A stretch of DNA of 64,000 nt from Liolophura sinensis (Eukaryota > Mollusca > Polyplacophora > Chitonida > Chitonidae). The DNA is taken from positions 5,595,145 through 5,659,144 of the forward strand of contig NC_088306.1 in NCBI RefSeq assembly GCF_032854445.1, read 5' to 3'. The notes under the pieces were generated by a model, which did no database searches, had not been told where the DNA came from, and was given only the letters and a program-made list of their open reading frames with translations. A program made the position numbers and the translations under genes. Each line of letters starts with the position of its first letter. Position 1 is the first letter of the stretch. This document shows positions 53,721 to 64,000 of this stretch, one piece after another.

Positions 53721-55033
53721 GGTTGGAAGAGGTCTTCTTGAAGAGTGTCAAATGGTTTCTGAAGGCTTTAGGAAAAACTGGCCTTTTATATACACGTGTC
53801 GAACGTCATGAGATGTGTCGATTTCACTCGTCAGTTGTTTTTATCCAGACAAAGCTGACGATGTGTTTGTTCTTAGATAATTGTTCTTAGAATGTCAGTC
53901 CATATAATTATTGGCATACAAAAGAAATTGATCAGAGCGTTTGTTCTGGCTGTCTAGATAATGTTCCTTTATATACACGGGTCAGGTGGAAAGATCAATG
54001 TCGATTTCACTAGTCAATTTTCCAGCCATTCAAAGGTGGTTGTCCTTCTTATTTAGTATTTGTTCTTTGTTTGTATGTCTAGACCATTGTTGACATAGAA
54101 AAGAAATTGATTTCTCTGCGTTATTGTTCCGTTTTACTTTGCAATCTCTCGTTACAACAGGTGGGCAATAATTCATTCATTAAAGAGCTGACGATTGGGG
54201 AATGTCTTTGTATGGCACAACAGGCATTAAACCGACTGTTACAATAGTTTTTTCTCCAAAGGGATAATGACATGTCCCGGTCTGTGATGCGGGGAAACCT
54301 GTAGTAAGACTGAAGAATGTGGTTAACTGGATGGAAAACATGCACATTTCTGGAGTTTTACATATGAAACTAGTATTTGAAAAACCCTTTTTCCCAAAAC
54401 ACCTTTTCCTGCAACAAAGTAGCATAGAAAATTTCTCTTATAATATATTTGAATCTAGAAGTATTTTGGTGCTGAACCTTTACAGATTAACACAACAGCA
54501 ACCTTTGATATAAAAGTGTGAACAATTTAGAAAAGTGGTCTTGCAGTTTGTCTGCACATTGCTTTTCTTGACCGTTACCCATTTGGTTTAGTATGCTGCG
54601 GCGGAAACACTGACTGTTTTTATCCGCAATATTCTCTATGTAGATAAGGAATTGACCTGCTGGGCGGAAGGTTTTTTTTAATAATTAAATATAATATGTA
54701 TCCCCAACATAATGTCTAACAACTTACTCCTTTAAAACTATGTAAAAAAAATGAAGCGCACAGAGACCTGTGCAGGCAAAACTTCCAACTTTATTTTGGT
54801 TGGATTCATCTAAAGGTCCTTGGAATACTTTATACACGTGGTAGTTTTATTTGGACTGAACCACGAGGAGTGTACAATCCATTAAATTGCTTTTAAGTAA
54901 CTTTCCTGATTTGAACAGAATTAAGCAACGAAAGAACTGACGTAAGACAACATATTATAGATGCATGTTTCAGATGTGGTTTTATTTAGTCATCACTATG
55001 TAAAGCAAGCCTACAACAAAAACAAAGCGTTGT

Positions 55034-55384
55034 TCAAAAGCTGTAAAGAGCTTTAGGGTTTGGCAAACTTGAGTGTGTTCCCTTGAGAGTTTGGCTGGAT
55101 ATTGGTTTTATCCGCAATGCTGGTTTGCTTTTACTTTTTAGCTGTTCCTGTTGGTAAGGTGTGGCATGTATCAAGTGGCTGTCATTGCTCAATTTCGACG
55201 TCTGGGCAGAAGTGTTTACGTCAACAGTGGAGAAGACGATTGGCTTATACTGCTTTGTCAGATCTTTGATACCTTGGTCTTTCTGGAAGGTGGTTGCTTG
55301 CCTGAGAGACAGACCATTGCTTGGCAGTGAAGTTGGGCTGTTACTGTGGCCAGGAACAAAGTCGAGTGGAATAATGCTATACAT
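55034..55384 (-). CDS. Array gene copy 18, type B (116 aa, altered C-terminus)
   Basis: Predicted protein identical to copy 16. TATA at 55449-55456, AATAAA at 54981-54986. The identity reflects the recent two-unit duplication or an assembly duplication. Confidence 0.55.
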   Translation of the reverse strand: MYSIIPLDFVPGHSNSPTSLPSNGLSLRQATTFQKDQGIKDLTKQYKPIVFSTVDVNTSAQTSKLSNDSHLIHATPYQQEQLKSKSKPALRIKPISSQTLKGTHSSLPNPKALYSF

Positions 55385-56748
55385 GGTTGGAAGAGGTCTT
55401 CTTGAAGAGTATCAAATGGTTTCTGAAAGCTTTAGGAAAAACTGACCTTTTATATACACGAGTCGAACGTCACCAGATGTGTCGATTTCACTCGTCACTT
55501 GTTTTTATCCAGATAAAACTGACGATGTGTTTGTTCTTAGATAATTGTTCTTAGAATGTCTGTCTAGATAATTGTTGGCATACAAAAGAAATTGATCAGA
55601 CCGTTTGTTCTGGCTGTGTAGACAATGTTCCTTTATATATACGGGTCAGGCAGCATGAGGAATGTCGATTTCACTAGTCAGTTGTTTAGCCAAACAAAAA
55701 TGGTTGTCCCTCTTATTTAATATTTTTTCTTTGTTTGTATGTCTAGACCATTGATGGCATAGAAAAGAAATTGATTTCTCTCCGTTATTGTTCCGTTTTT
55801 CTTTGCCATCTCTCCTTACAACGTTCGACCAATAATTTATTCATTAAGCAACTAACGATGGGGGGATTGTCCTTGTATTACACAATGTACGTTTGACAGA
55901 CTGTTACAATAGTTTTTCTTCCAAGGGAATACTGACATGTCCCGGTCTGTGATGCGGCAAAATCCGTGGTAATACGAAAAAATGTGGTTAACTGGATGGA
56001 AAACATGCACATTTCTTGAGTTTTACATCAGAAACTAGTATTTGCAAAAAAGTTTTCACGAAACACCTTTTTCTGCAACAAAGTAGAATAGAAGATTTCT
56101 CTTATAATTTTACATTCATTTGGAATCTAGAGGTATTTTGCTTCTGAACCTTTGCAGATTAAGACAACAGCAACCTTTGATATAAAACCCTGAACAATTT
56201 AGAAAGGCGGTCTTGCAATTTGTCTGCGCATTGTATTTCTTGACCGTTACCCATTTGGTCTAATATGCTGTGGCGGAAACACTGACTGTTTTTATCCGCA
56301 ATATTCTCTATGGAGATTAGGAATTGACCTGCTAGGCGGAAGGTTTTTTAATAATTAAATATAATATGTATCCCCGACATAACGTCTGAGAATTTACTCC
56401 CTTAAAACTATGTAAAAATGAAGCGCACGGAGACCTCTGCAGGCAAAAAATCCAACCTTTTTTTGGATGGATTCATCTAAAGGTCTTTGTAATATACTAT
56501 GCAAGTGGCGGCCTTATTTAAACTGAACCACGAGGAGTGTATAATCCATTAAATGGCGTTCAAGTAACTTTCCTGATTTTAATATAATTAAGCAAGGAAG
56601 GAACTGACAAAAGACAATATATTATATATGCATGTTTTAGATATGGTTTTATTCAGTCATCACTAGTTGTAAAGCAAGCCGACAACAAAAACAAAGCGTT
56701 GTTCAAAAGCTGTAAAGAGCTTTAGGGTTTGGCCAACTTAAATGTGTT

Positions 56749-57069
56749 CTACAGTCTCGCAAGTCGCCTGAGAGTTTGGCTGGATATTGGTTTTATCCGC
56801 AACGCTAGTTTGATTTTACTTTTCAGCTGTTCCTGTTGGTAAGGTGTGGCATGTATCAAGTGGCTGTCATTGTTCAATTTTGACGTCTCGGCAGAAGTGT
56901 TTACGTCAACCCTGGAGAAGACGATTGGCTTATACTGCTTTGTCAAATCTTTGATATCTTGTTCTTTCTGGAAGGTGGTGGCTTGCCTGAGAGACTGGTT
57001 ATTGCTTGGGAGTGAAGTTGGGCTGTTAGTGTGGCCAGGAACAAAGTCAGATGGAATAGTGCAATACAT
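56749..57069 (-). CDS. Array gene copy 19, type C (106 aa)
   Basis: Full-length. TATA extended to TATATATAAA (57134-57143), AATAAA at 56648-56653. Starts MYCTIPSD; has KSKIKLALRIKP. Its unit (about 55806-57486) is unlike the A and B types on either side. Confidence 0.65.
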   Translation of the reverse strand: MYCTIPSDFVPGHTNSPTSLPSNNQSLRQATTFQKEQDIKDLTKQYKPIVFSRVDVNTSAETSKLNNDSHLIHATPYQQEQLKSKIKLALRIKPISSQTLRRLARL

Positions 57070-58404
57070 GGTTGGAAGAGGTCTTCTTGAAGAGTGTCAA
57101 ATGGTTTCTAAAGACTTTAGGGAAAACTAGCTTTTTATATATACGAGTCGAGCGTCACGAGAAGTGTGGATTTCACTCGTCAGTTGTTTTTATCCAGACA
57201 AAGCTGACGATGTGTTTGATCTTAGATTATTGTTCTTAGAATGTCTGTCTATACATTTGTTGGCCTACAAAAGAAAGTGATCAGACCGTTTTCTCTGGCT
57301 GTGTAGACAATGTTCCTTTATATACACGAGTCAGGCGGCATGGGAATGTCGATTTCACTAGTCAGTTGTCCATCCAAACAAAGGTGGTTGTACTTATTAT
57401 TTAATATTTCTTCTTTGTTTGTATGTCTAGACCATTGTTGGAATAGAAAAGAAATTGATTTCTCTCCGTTATTGTTCCGTTTTTCTTTGCGATCACTTCT
57501 TACTACAGGTGGGCAACAATTTATTCAATAAGGAGCGGACGATGAAATATTGTTTTTGTATTACACAATGGGCGTTTGACCGAATGTTTTAAGAGTTTTT
57601 TGACCAAAGGGATACTGACATATTCCGGTTTGTGATGCCGCAAAATCCTAAGTAAGGCTGAAAATGTGGTCAACTAGATAAAAACATGCACATTTCTTGA
57701 GTTTTACATAGAGAACTAGTATTCACAAAACACTTTTTTCCAAAACACCTTTTCCTGCAACAAAGTAGAATAGAAAATTTCTCTTATAATATTACATTCC
57801 TTTGGAATCAAGAGGGATTTTGCTTCTGAACCTGTTGTGAAAGTGTGAACAATTAGAAAGGCGGTCCTGCAATTTGTCTTTGCATTTTTTTTCTTGACCC
57901 ATCCTCATTTGGTTTAATTTTGTGCGGCGGAAACACTGACTCTTTTTATGCGCAATATGCTTTATGGAGATAAGGAATTGACCTGCTAGGCGGAAGGTTT
58001 TTTATAATTAAATATATTATGTATCCCCAACATAACGTCTAAGAACTTACTCTTTTGAGACATTGTAAAAATGAAGCGCACAGAGACCTCTGCAGGCAAA
58101 ACTTTCAACTTTATATTGGATGGATTTACCTAAAGGTACTTGGAATATCCCATGCAAGTAGCAGTTTTATTCAAACTGAACCACGAGCAGTGTAGTATAC
58201 AATCCATTTAATTGCGTTCGAGTAACTTTCCTGATTTTAATATAATTAAGCAAAGAAGGAATTGACAAAAGAAAACATATTATATATGCATGTTTCACAT
58301 GTGGTTTTATTCAGTCATCACTATGTAAAGCAAGCAAACAATAAAAACAAAGCCTTGTTTAAAAGCTGTAAAGAGCTTTAGGGTTTGGCCAACTTGAGTG
58401 TGTT

Positions 58405-58725
58405 CTACAGTCTCGCAAGTCGTCTGAGAGTTTGGCTGGATCTTGGTTTTATCCGCAATTCTGGCTTGCTTTTACTTTTCAGCTGTTCCTGTTGGTAAGG
58501 TGTGGCATGTATCAAGTGGCTGTCATTCCTCAATTTCGACGTCTCGGCAGAAGTGTTTACATCAACTGTGGAGAAGACGATTGGCTTATACTGCTTTGTC
58601 AAATCTTTGATATCTTGTTCTTTCTGGAAAGTGATTGGTTGCCTGAGAGACTGGCCATTGCTTGGGAGTGAAGTTGGGTTGTTACTGTGGCCAGGAACAA
58701 CGTCGGATGGAATAATGCTATACAT
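58405..58725 (-). CDS. Array gene copy 20, type A (106 aa)
   Basis: Differs from copy 17 by a single residue (Pro for Gln near position 16). TATA at 58790-58797, AATAAA at 58306-58311. The A-type match to copy 17 runs from about 57487 to about 58829 only, so the unit is mosaic. Confidence 0.65.
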   Translation of the reverse strand: MYSIIPSDVVPGHSNNPTSLPSNGQSLRQPITFQKEQDIKDLTKQYKPIVFSTVDVNTSAETSKLRNDSHLIHATPYQQEQLKSKSKPELRIKPRSSQTLRRLARL

Positions 58726-60056
58726 GGTTGGAAGAGGTCTTCTTGAAAAGTGTCAAATGGTTTCTGAAGGCTTTAGGAAAAACTGGCTTTTTATATACAC
58801 GTGTCGAACGTCATGAGATGTGTCGATTTCACTAGTCACTTGTTTTTATCCAGACAGAGCTGACGACGTGTTTGTTCTTAGATAATTGTTCTTAGAATGT
58901 CAGTCTATATAATTGTTGGCATACAAAAGAAATTGATCAGACCGTTTGTTTTGGCTGTCTAGATAATGTTCCTTTATATACACGGGTCAGGTGGAAAGAA
59001 GAATGTCGATTTCACTAGTCAATTTTCCAGCCAAACAAAGGTGGTTGTCCTTCTTATTTAATATTTGTTCTTTGTTTGTATGTCTAGACCATTGTTGACA
59101 TAGAAAAGAAATTGAGTTCTCTCCGTTATTGTTCCGTTTTACTTTGCAATCTCTCGTTACAACAGGTGGGCAATAATTCATTCATTAAAAAGCTGACGAT
59201 TGGGGAATGTCTTTGTATGGCACTACAGGCATTAAACCGACTGTTACAATAGTTTTTTCTTCAAAGGGATAATGACATGTCCCGGTCTGTGATGCGGGAA
59301 ACCTGTAGTAAGACTGAAGAATGCGGTTAACTGGATGGAAAACATGCACATTTTTGGAGTTTTACATATGAAACTAGTATTTGCAAAACACTTTTTCCGG
59401 AAACACCTTTCCCTGCAACAAAGTAGCATAGAAGATTTCTCTTATAATATTACATTCATTTGGAATCTAGAGGTATTTTGCTGCTGAACCTTTGCAGATT
59501 AACACAACGGCAACCTTTGATATAAAAGTGTGAACAATTTAGAAAGGCGGTTCTGCAATTTGTCTGCACATTGTTTTTCTTGACCGTTACCTATTTGGTT
59601 TAGTATGCTGCGGCGGAAACACTGACTGTTTGCATCCGCAATATTCTCTATGGAGATAAGGAATTGACCTGCTGGGCGGAAGGTTTTTTTTAATAATTAA
59701 ATATAATATGTATCCCCAACATAATGTCTAACAACTTACTCCTTTAAAACTATGTAAAAAAAATGAAGCGCACAGAGACCTGTGCAGGCAAAACTTCCAA
59801 CTTTATTTTAGATGGATTCATCTAAAGGTCCTTGGAATATTCTATACACGTGGTAGTTTTATTTGAACTGAACCACGAGCAGTGTACAATCCATTAAATT
59901 GCTTTCAAGTAACTTTCCTGATTTGAACAGAATTAAGCAACGAAAGAACTGACGTAAGACAACATATTATAGATGCATGTTTCAGATGTGGTTTTATTCA
60001 GTCATCACTGGGAAGATAATATGTAAAGAGAGCAAACAACAAAAACAAAGCGTTAT

Positions 60057-60407
60057 TCAAAAGCTGTAAAGAGCTTTAGGGTTTGGCCAACTTGAGTGTG
60101 TTCCCTTGAGAGTTTGGCTGGATATTGGTTTTATCCGCAGCGTTGGTTTGCTTTTACTTTTCAGCTGTTCCTGTTGGTAAGGTGTGGCATGTATTAAGTG
60201 GCTGTCATTGTTCAATTTCGACGTCTCGGCGGAGTTGTTTACGTCAACCGTGGAGAAGACGATTGGCTTATACTGCTTTGTCAATTCTTTGATACCTTGT
60301 TCTTTCTGGAAGGTGGTTGCTTGCCAGAAAGCCTGGTCATTGCTTGGCAGTGAAGTTGGGCTGTTACTATGGCCAGAAACAAAGCCCAGTGGGATAATGC
60401 TATACAT
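60057..60407 (-). CDS. Array gene copy 21, B-related (116 aa), right edge of the array
   Basis: Shares the type B C-terminal deletion and extension but differs at many sites (for example LGFVSGHSN). TATA at 60472-60479, AATAAA at 59993-59998. The upstream TTCTAAGAA word is changed (TTTTCAGAA on the plus strand). Array similarity stops about 200 bp upstream of its ATG, in the proximal promoter module, so the distal module is absent. Confidence 0.55.
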   Translation of the reverse strand: MYSIIPLGFVSGHSNSPTSLPSNDQAFWQATTFQKEQGIKELTKQYKPIVFSTVDVNNSAETSKLNNDSHLIHATPYQQEQLKSKSKPTLRIKPISSQTLKGTHSSWPNPKALYSF

Positions 60408-60817
60408 GGTTGAAAGAGGTCTTCTCGAAAAGTGTCAAATGGTTGCTGAAGGCTTTAGGAAAAACTGGCTTTTTATATACACGTGTCGAACGTCATGAGA
60501 TGTGTCGATTTCACTTGTCATTCGTTTAGCCAGACTAAGCTGACGATGTGTTTGTTTTTTAGATAATTGTTTTCAGAATGTCAGTCTATATAATTGTTGG
60601 CCTACAAAAGAATTTATAACACATGCGTTAAACTTCTGTGAGACAGAATGAATTACATGGAACATGTATAATTGATAAATGATGTGACACGAAAGAGATG
60701 TATTCTCAATACGTGTACATGTGTGTGAATATAACATTAGTTTTCTTACAAAGGGTTGGAAAAAAATTCAGTTCTACCATTCTGATCAATTTCTACATTT
60801 TTTTGTCTTGCTCACAG

Positions 60818-61180
60818 TTGGAAGGTCAGTTCAGAACGGTTGAGGGCAGACCTGGAGAGGCTATTGTCCACGTGGCCCGAACCGCCAATGCCAAACTGAT
60901 TGTGATTGGCTCACGAGGCAGCAGTAAGCTACGGCGCACGCTGCTGGGTAGCATCACTGACTATGTTCTGAATCACGCGCACGTGGCCGTGCTTGTATGC
61001 AGAAACAAGCGCCATCTACTGGACCATGTGCTGCGAAAACAAGCATCCACTGAGGACGGCCTCCGCAAAAGGAGCTTAAAAGATCGACTATTGCGTAAAT
61101 ACCACTCGATGGATGAACCAAGAGCGAAAGATTCTATTAAAAAACGAGAGAGACAATCGTCACAAACTGACAGCACGTAG
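60818..61180 (+). CDS. Universal stress protein, C-terminal exon
   Basis: USP-fold proteins bind ATP or act in stress responses in the cytosol. A pyrimidine-rich acceptor (TTTTTTTGTCTTGCTCACAG) ends at 60817, and the exon starts LEGQFRTVEGRPGEAIVHVA. The ATP-binding signature G-x2-G-x9-G-S is complete (IGSRGSSKLRR then TLLGSI), followed by the last strand VAVLVCR. About 58 charged residues follow before TAG at 61178-61180, a longer tail than in bacterial USPs. The N-terminal exons with the first strand and the ATP-binding Asp are not in view. A candidate AATAAA is at about 62568. The array lies upstream on the other strand, possibly within the preceding intron. Confidence 0.88.
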   Translation: MEGQFRTVEGRPGEAIVHVARTANAKLIVIGSRGSSKLRRTLLGSITDYVLNHAHVAVLVCRNKRHLLDHVLRKQASTEDGLRKRSLKDRLLRKYHSMDEPRAKDSIKKRERQSSQTDST

Positions 61181-63033
61181 CCCTCCTTAAGCGGCGTCAC
61201 GAACGCCTTCACGGTTTATAACACGTGTATAATGTACGAACAGAGTAATTTCCCTTGCTGCTGCGGTATGACAGTCTGAATCCGCAAATCTCTTTAGCAT
61301 TCATGTTCACAGAAAGTGACATGTATTTCTATGTGATTTTTACAATGGGATTTTTGTTACTGGTTTTATTATCTAAGCAGACACATTACGGACGACCACG
61401 CAAGCTGATAAGAGCGTATATTCAACCAATTCAACCAACATTTTCAAATTACAGTCAGTGTCTGCCAATCTTTGCCAGTCTGCCAAACGGGCGTTGTTGA
61501 GTTGGCTGTGAAAAAAACACCTATAGAGTGTCTTGCCAATGTGGACTGACTTTTTTAAACAAGATCTTTTTCATTTTTTCCACAGAAAGAAAAAAAATGT
61601 AAATGGCAAAAATATTTTGAGTGGACATTTTATCTTCTTGAACTGACCACCACCTGTATTTTGGACTTACAACGGTAATATATAACCGCTTTATATTTTG
61701 TGCAAGAAGCTGCCAGCAAACATTTGTAACCGGCGGTTTCCGACGGATTTCCGGAAAGTGTCTAGATTGCACGAAAGCCGGTTTTGTACATCATAATGTG
61801 GTGAAAGATGGGGAGTGTTTTATTTATTTATTTATTTGGTTGGTGTATCATATTGTTGATGATGATCTGAGGCTTCGTTCTTCATATGTGTTGTGCGGTT
61901 GGGCAATAATCATTCTTCATACGTGTTGTGCGGTTAGGCAATAATCATTCTTCATACGTGTTGTGCGGTTAGGCAATAATCATTCTTCATACGTGTTGTG
62001 CGGTTAGGAAATAATCATTCTTCATATGTGTTGTGCGGTTAAGCAATAATCATTCTTCATACGTGTTGTGCCAAAATGTGTAATTCTTATCTCCGCAATG
62101 CTCAATGACGAATCGTATGAGTGCTGTGTGGAATTTTGTCCGTAATATTCACACGGCCATCCTTGTGCGTGTAACGTTTAAAATTGGGTTCGTGACCATG
62201 GTGACAAAATTGGGTGGAAACTATAAGTTATAGATTATGACTGAAGAGAGGGCTTAGGGGTAGTGGTAAACTGGCACTTGAGGAGAAGTAGGTCAGACCC
62301 GAAGTTCATGTTCAACATGAAGTTTTCGTTTGTACAAGGACGGTCATTTCCATCGGGGAAAGAAACCAGAGTGCACGGAGGAAACCATAGGAACTCATAC
62401 GAACTTTCCTACGTGTGGCGTACAGTGACGTGCGCACCATCTGACTGGAAGACTGTGAAAACGTCCAGGTTTGCCTTCACACGATCGTCGTTGACAGCCT
62501 TTTGCCACCAGCGCCCCAGTGCCACGTACAAGCCGTGAAAGCAAGAGAATCCGAATTTCCCTGCAGTAATAAAATCAAATTGAGTTGTGGAGCGCTTTTT
62601 TCTGCCTGCGCTGGCATTTTTCTTTGAATTAGTAAATATGTCGTACGGATTCCATGTTTGATACACCTATCTCAGCTGACCTTGTATACATGCCTTACAG
62701 AGATAACTCTAAACTGTTTGATCGATCAGCTTATAACTTTGTGTGTATCACAGGCATTAGACATGCGCATAGGTGTGTGTATGAAATAAACAAATGGTGC
62801 AGTCTGTGAATGTTTACTGTTTATCTAACTATAAATGTTAGCATATACACTGTTACAATACTTTGTACAAGATGATTCGTCGGCGATGGGTTCCTGAGGT
62901 ACGGAATTTGATTTAAAAAAACATGAACATGTATTTCTGCTCAAAAATAAATACCTCTACAATCTGTGCTGTAGGTATAAGTAGGCATGTAATATAATGT
63001 AATTGTTAATAAAATATCAGATGAAGACGTCAC

Positions 63034-63064
<31 letters not shown>

Positions 63065-63300
63065 TGTAGTTAGTTAATTAACGATATATTCAAGTATTTT
63101 TTACTTTATCAGGTTTATGGTTTAAGGAAGCCGGAGTGCCCGGAACAAGCCACTGACCTTTGCTAGCTGCCTGACAAACCTTTTCACTTATAGAGCGAGC
63201 CAGCACTTTAACCATTTGAAAACTAGTATCGTATAATGTGGCCTTATAGAAACAACTATGTAAATATACATGTAGAGCTGAGAAAACGCATTTATTTTGG
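61181..63300. other. Probable 3' UTR and downstream non-coding DNA
   Basis: No gene recognised. Contains a TTTATTTATTTATTTGGTTGGTG SINE-tail-like relic (about 61820), the 35-bp repeat below, an open frame at 62263-62538 that I cannot support, and a (TTTA) run at about 63033-63065. Confidence 0.5.
61875..62070. repeat. 35-bp minisatellite, about 5.6 copies
   Basis: Unit CATTCTTCATACGTGTTG plus TGCGGTTAGGCAATAAT. Unrelated in sequence to the 29215-30450 repeat despite the same period. Confidence 0.9.
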
Positions 63301-63315
63301 GTGTGTCCTTTTCGT

Positions 63316-63375
63316 CTGGATATTTATTTATTTTATTTGAATGGTGTTTTACTCCGTAGCAAGAATGTTTTAATT
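63316..63375 (-). mobile_element. SINE body fragment
   Basis: TTTATTTGAATGGTGTTTTACTCCGTAGCAAG resembles the reverse complement of the SINE tail and adjoining body. Confidence 0.5.
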
Positions 63376-63703
63376 ACATGTCCTGGTCTGTTAATATTAC
63401 AAACTAATCGATGGAGACGTGTATGTAAATTGTGAAAGGTATTTCACATACATATAATTTAATTTTCCTGAATTTACGTTTGGAATGCGCAATCCCACTG
63501 GTCAAAAGAACGAAAATATATTGCAGTCAGTCCTTTAATAATTACTACGTTACAAACAGAATGAAACTTCTAAACAAAATGGCCGCAAAGTGACCTCCAG
63601 TCTCTCAAGTTGTACTTAACTAACCTACAGTGCCAGCTTCTTTATTGTGACGTCACTAGCTGAATGTCCGCGCATGCTCAGTTTCTCAATGGTCTGATCA
63701 CCT

Positions 63704-63830
63704 TTTATCAAGCGTGCATACATTTTCTGATCATTTAACCTCTTATCAGGCGTGCATACATTTCGGGATAATTTTTACATTTTACCAGGCGTACATATAT
63801 TTCCTGGCCTTTGCCACCATTTATCAGGTC
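63704..63830. repeat. Loose tandem repeat of about 40 bp
   Basis: Three to four degenerate units containing TTATCAGGCGTGCATACAT. Confidence 0.5.
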
Positions 63831-64000
63831 TTCCAGCAACCTTCGGATGGTCGTGAGTTTCCCCCGGGCTCTGCCCGGTTTCCTCCCAAAATAATGCTGG
63901 CCGCCGTCGTATAAGTGAAATATTCTTGAGTACGGCGTAAAACAGCAATCAAATTTTACGCCGTACTCCACAGCATTTCACTTCAACCACGGCGGTGAGC
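63825..64000. mobile_element. Tail-to-tail SINE pair, cut by the window end
   Basis: Plus body with GGTCGTGAGTTTCCCCCGGG, GCTCTGCCCGGTTTCCTCCC and GAGTACGGCGTAAAACAGC to about 63954, then an inverted copy starting TTTACGCCGTACTC. Same geometry as at 45957-46292. Confidence 0.7.

Larger units (their letters stand above)
48780..60612 (-). repeat. Tandem gene array, block 2 (copies 15-21 and a promoter-only copy 14)
   Basis: Same units and orientation as block 1. Sequence types alternate A (copies 15, 17, 20) and B (16, 18, with 21 related), with type C at copy 19. 48780-52111 and 52112-55432 are near-identical two-unit blocks. Similarity ends near 60612. Confidence 0.95.

Noticed and set aside
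62263-62538. Plus-strand ORF of 91 residues after the USP exon
   Set aside because: No recognisable domain, start context or splice signals; length is within chance expectation.

Overview
The window is animal nuclear DNA, AT-rich and dominated by repeats. The best guess is a mollusc or other lophotrochozoan. The evidence is a tRNA-derived SINE with a body and (AAATA) tail that I recognise from mollusc sequences, a Gmr1-like Ty3/Gypsy element, I-superfamily non-LTR elements with a C-terminal RNase H, and an intron-containing universal stress protein gene. The species cannot be fixed from sequence alone, and no search was run.

Layout. (1) 1-27154 and 48780-60612 are two blocks of one head-to-tail tandem array with a unit of about 1.63-1.70 kb, all in the minus orientation. 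Each unit carries a 106-codon ORF with a TATA box about 65 bp upstream of the ATG and an AATAAA about 105 bp after the stop. Twenty copies are visible, and a further copy has its promoter visible but its body inside a 200-base run of N (48580-48779). The encoded small basic protein was not recognised. (2) 16618-22470 is a decayed I-type non-LTR retrotransposon inserted into one array unit; target duplications and an ATTC tail are visible. (3) 27155-48579 is a non-array island holding SINE copies, a 35-bp minisatellite (29215-30450), a decayed reverse transcriptase relic (about 30466-31620), smaller minisatellites and a nested transposon. (4) The nest: a young Gmr1-like LTR element (32707-45175) sits inside an 18-bp minisatellite, and its own 5' LTR is split by a nearly intact non-LTR element (32773-39128). 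The 5' end of that non-LTR element carries the first 11 codons of a histone H4 gene. (5) 60818-61180 is a plus-strand terminal exon of a universal stress protein gene, followed by non-coding DNA with another 35-bp minisatellite and SINE pieces.

How it fits together. The array genes are transcribed, if at all, towards lower coordinates, opposite to the stress-protein exon. That exon's upstream exons are not visible, so the array may lie in or beside its intron. The array shows the usual behaviour of tandem families: internal homogenisation, a mosaic A-B-A-B arrangement near the gap, a diverged and broken copy at the edge (26173-26493), and transposons landing within and between blocks. Most unusual are the array itself with its duplicated promoter module, the RT-less but otherwise open LTR polyprotein, a possible +1 frameshift at a stop codon in its gag, and the H4 fragment fused to the non-LTR element.
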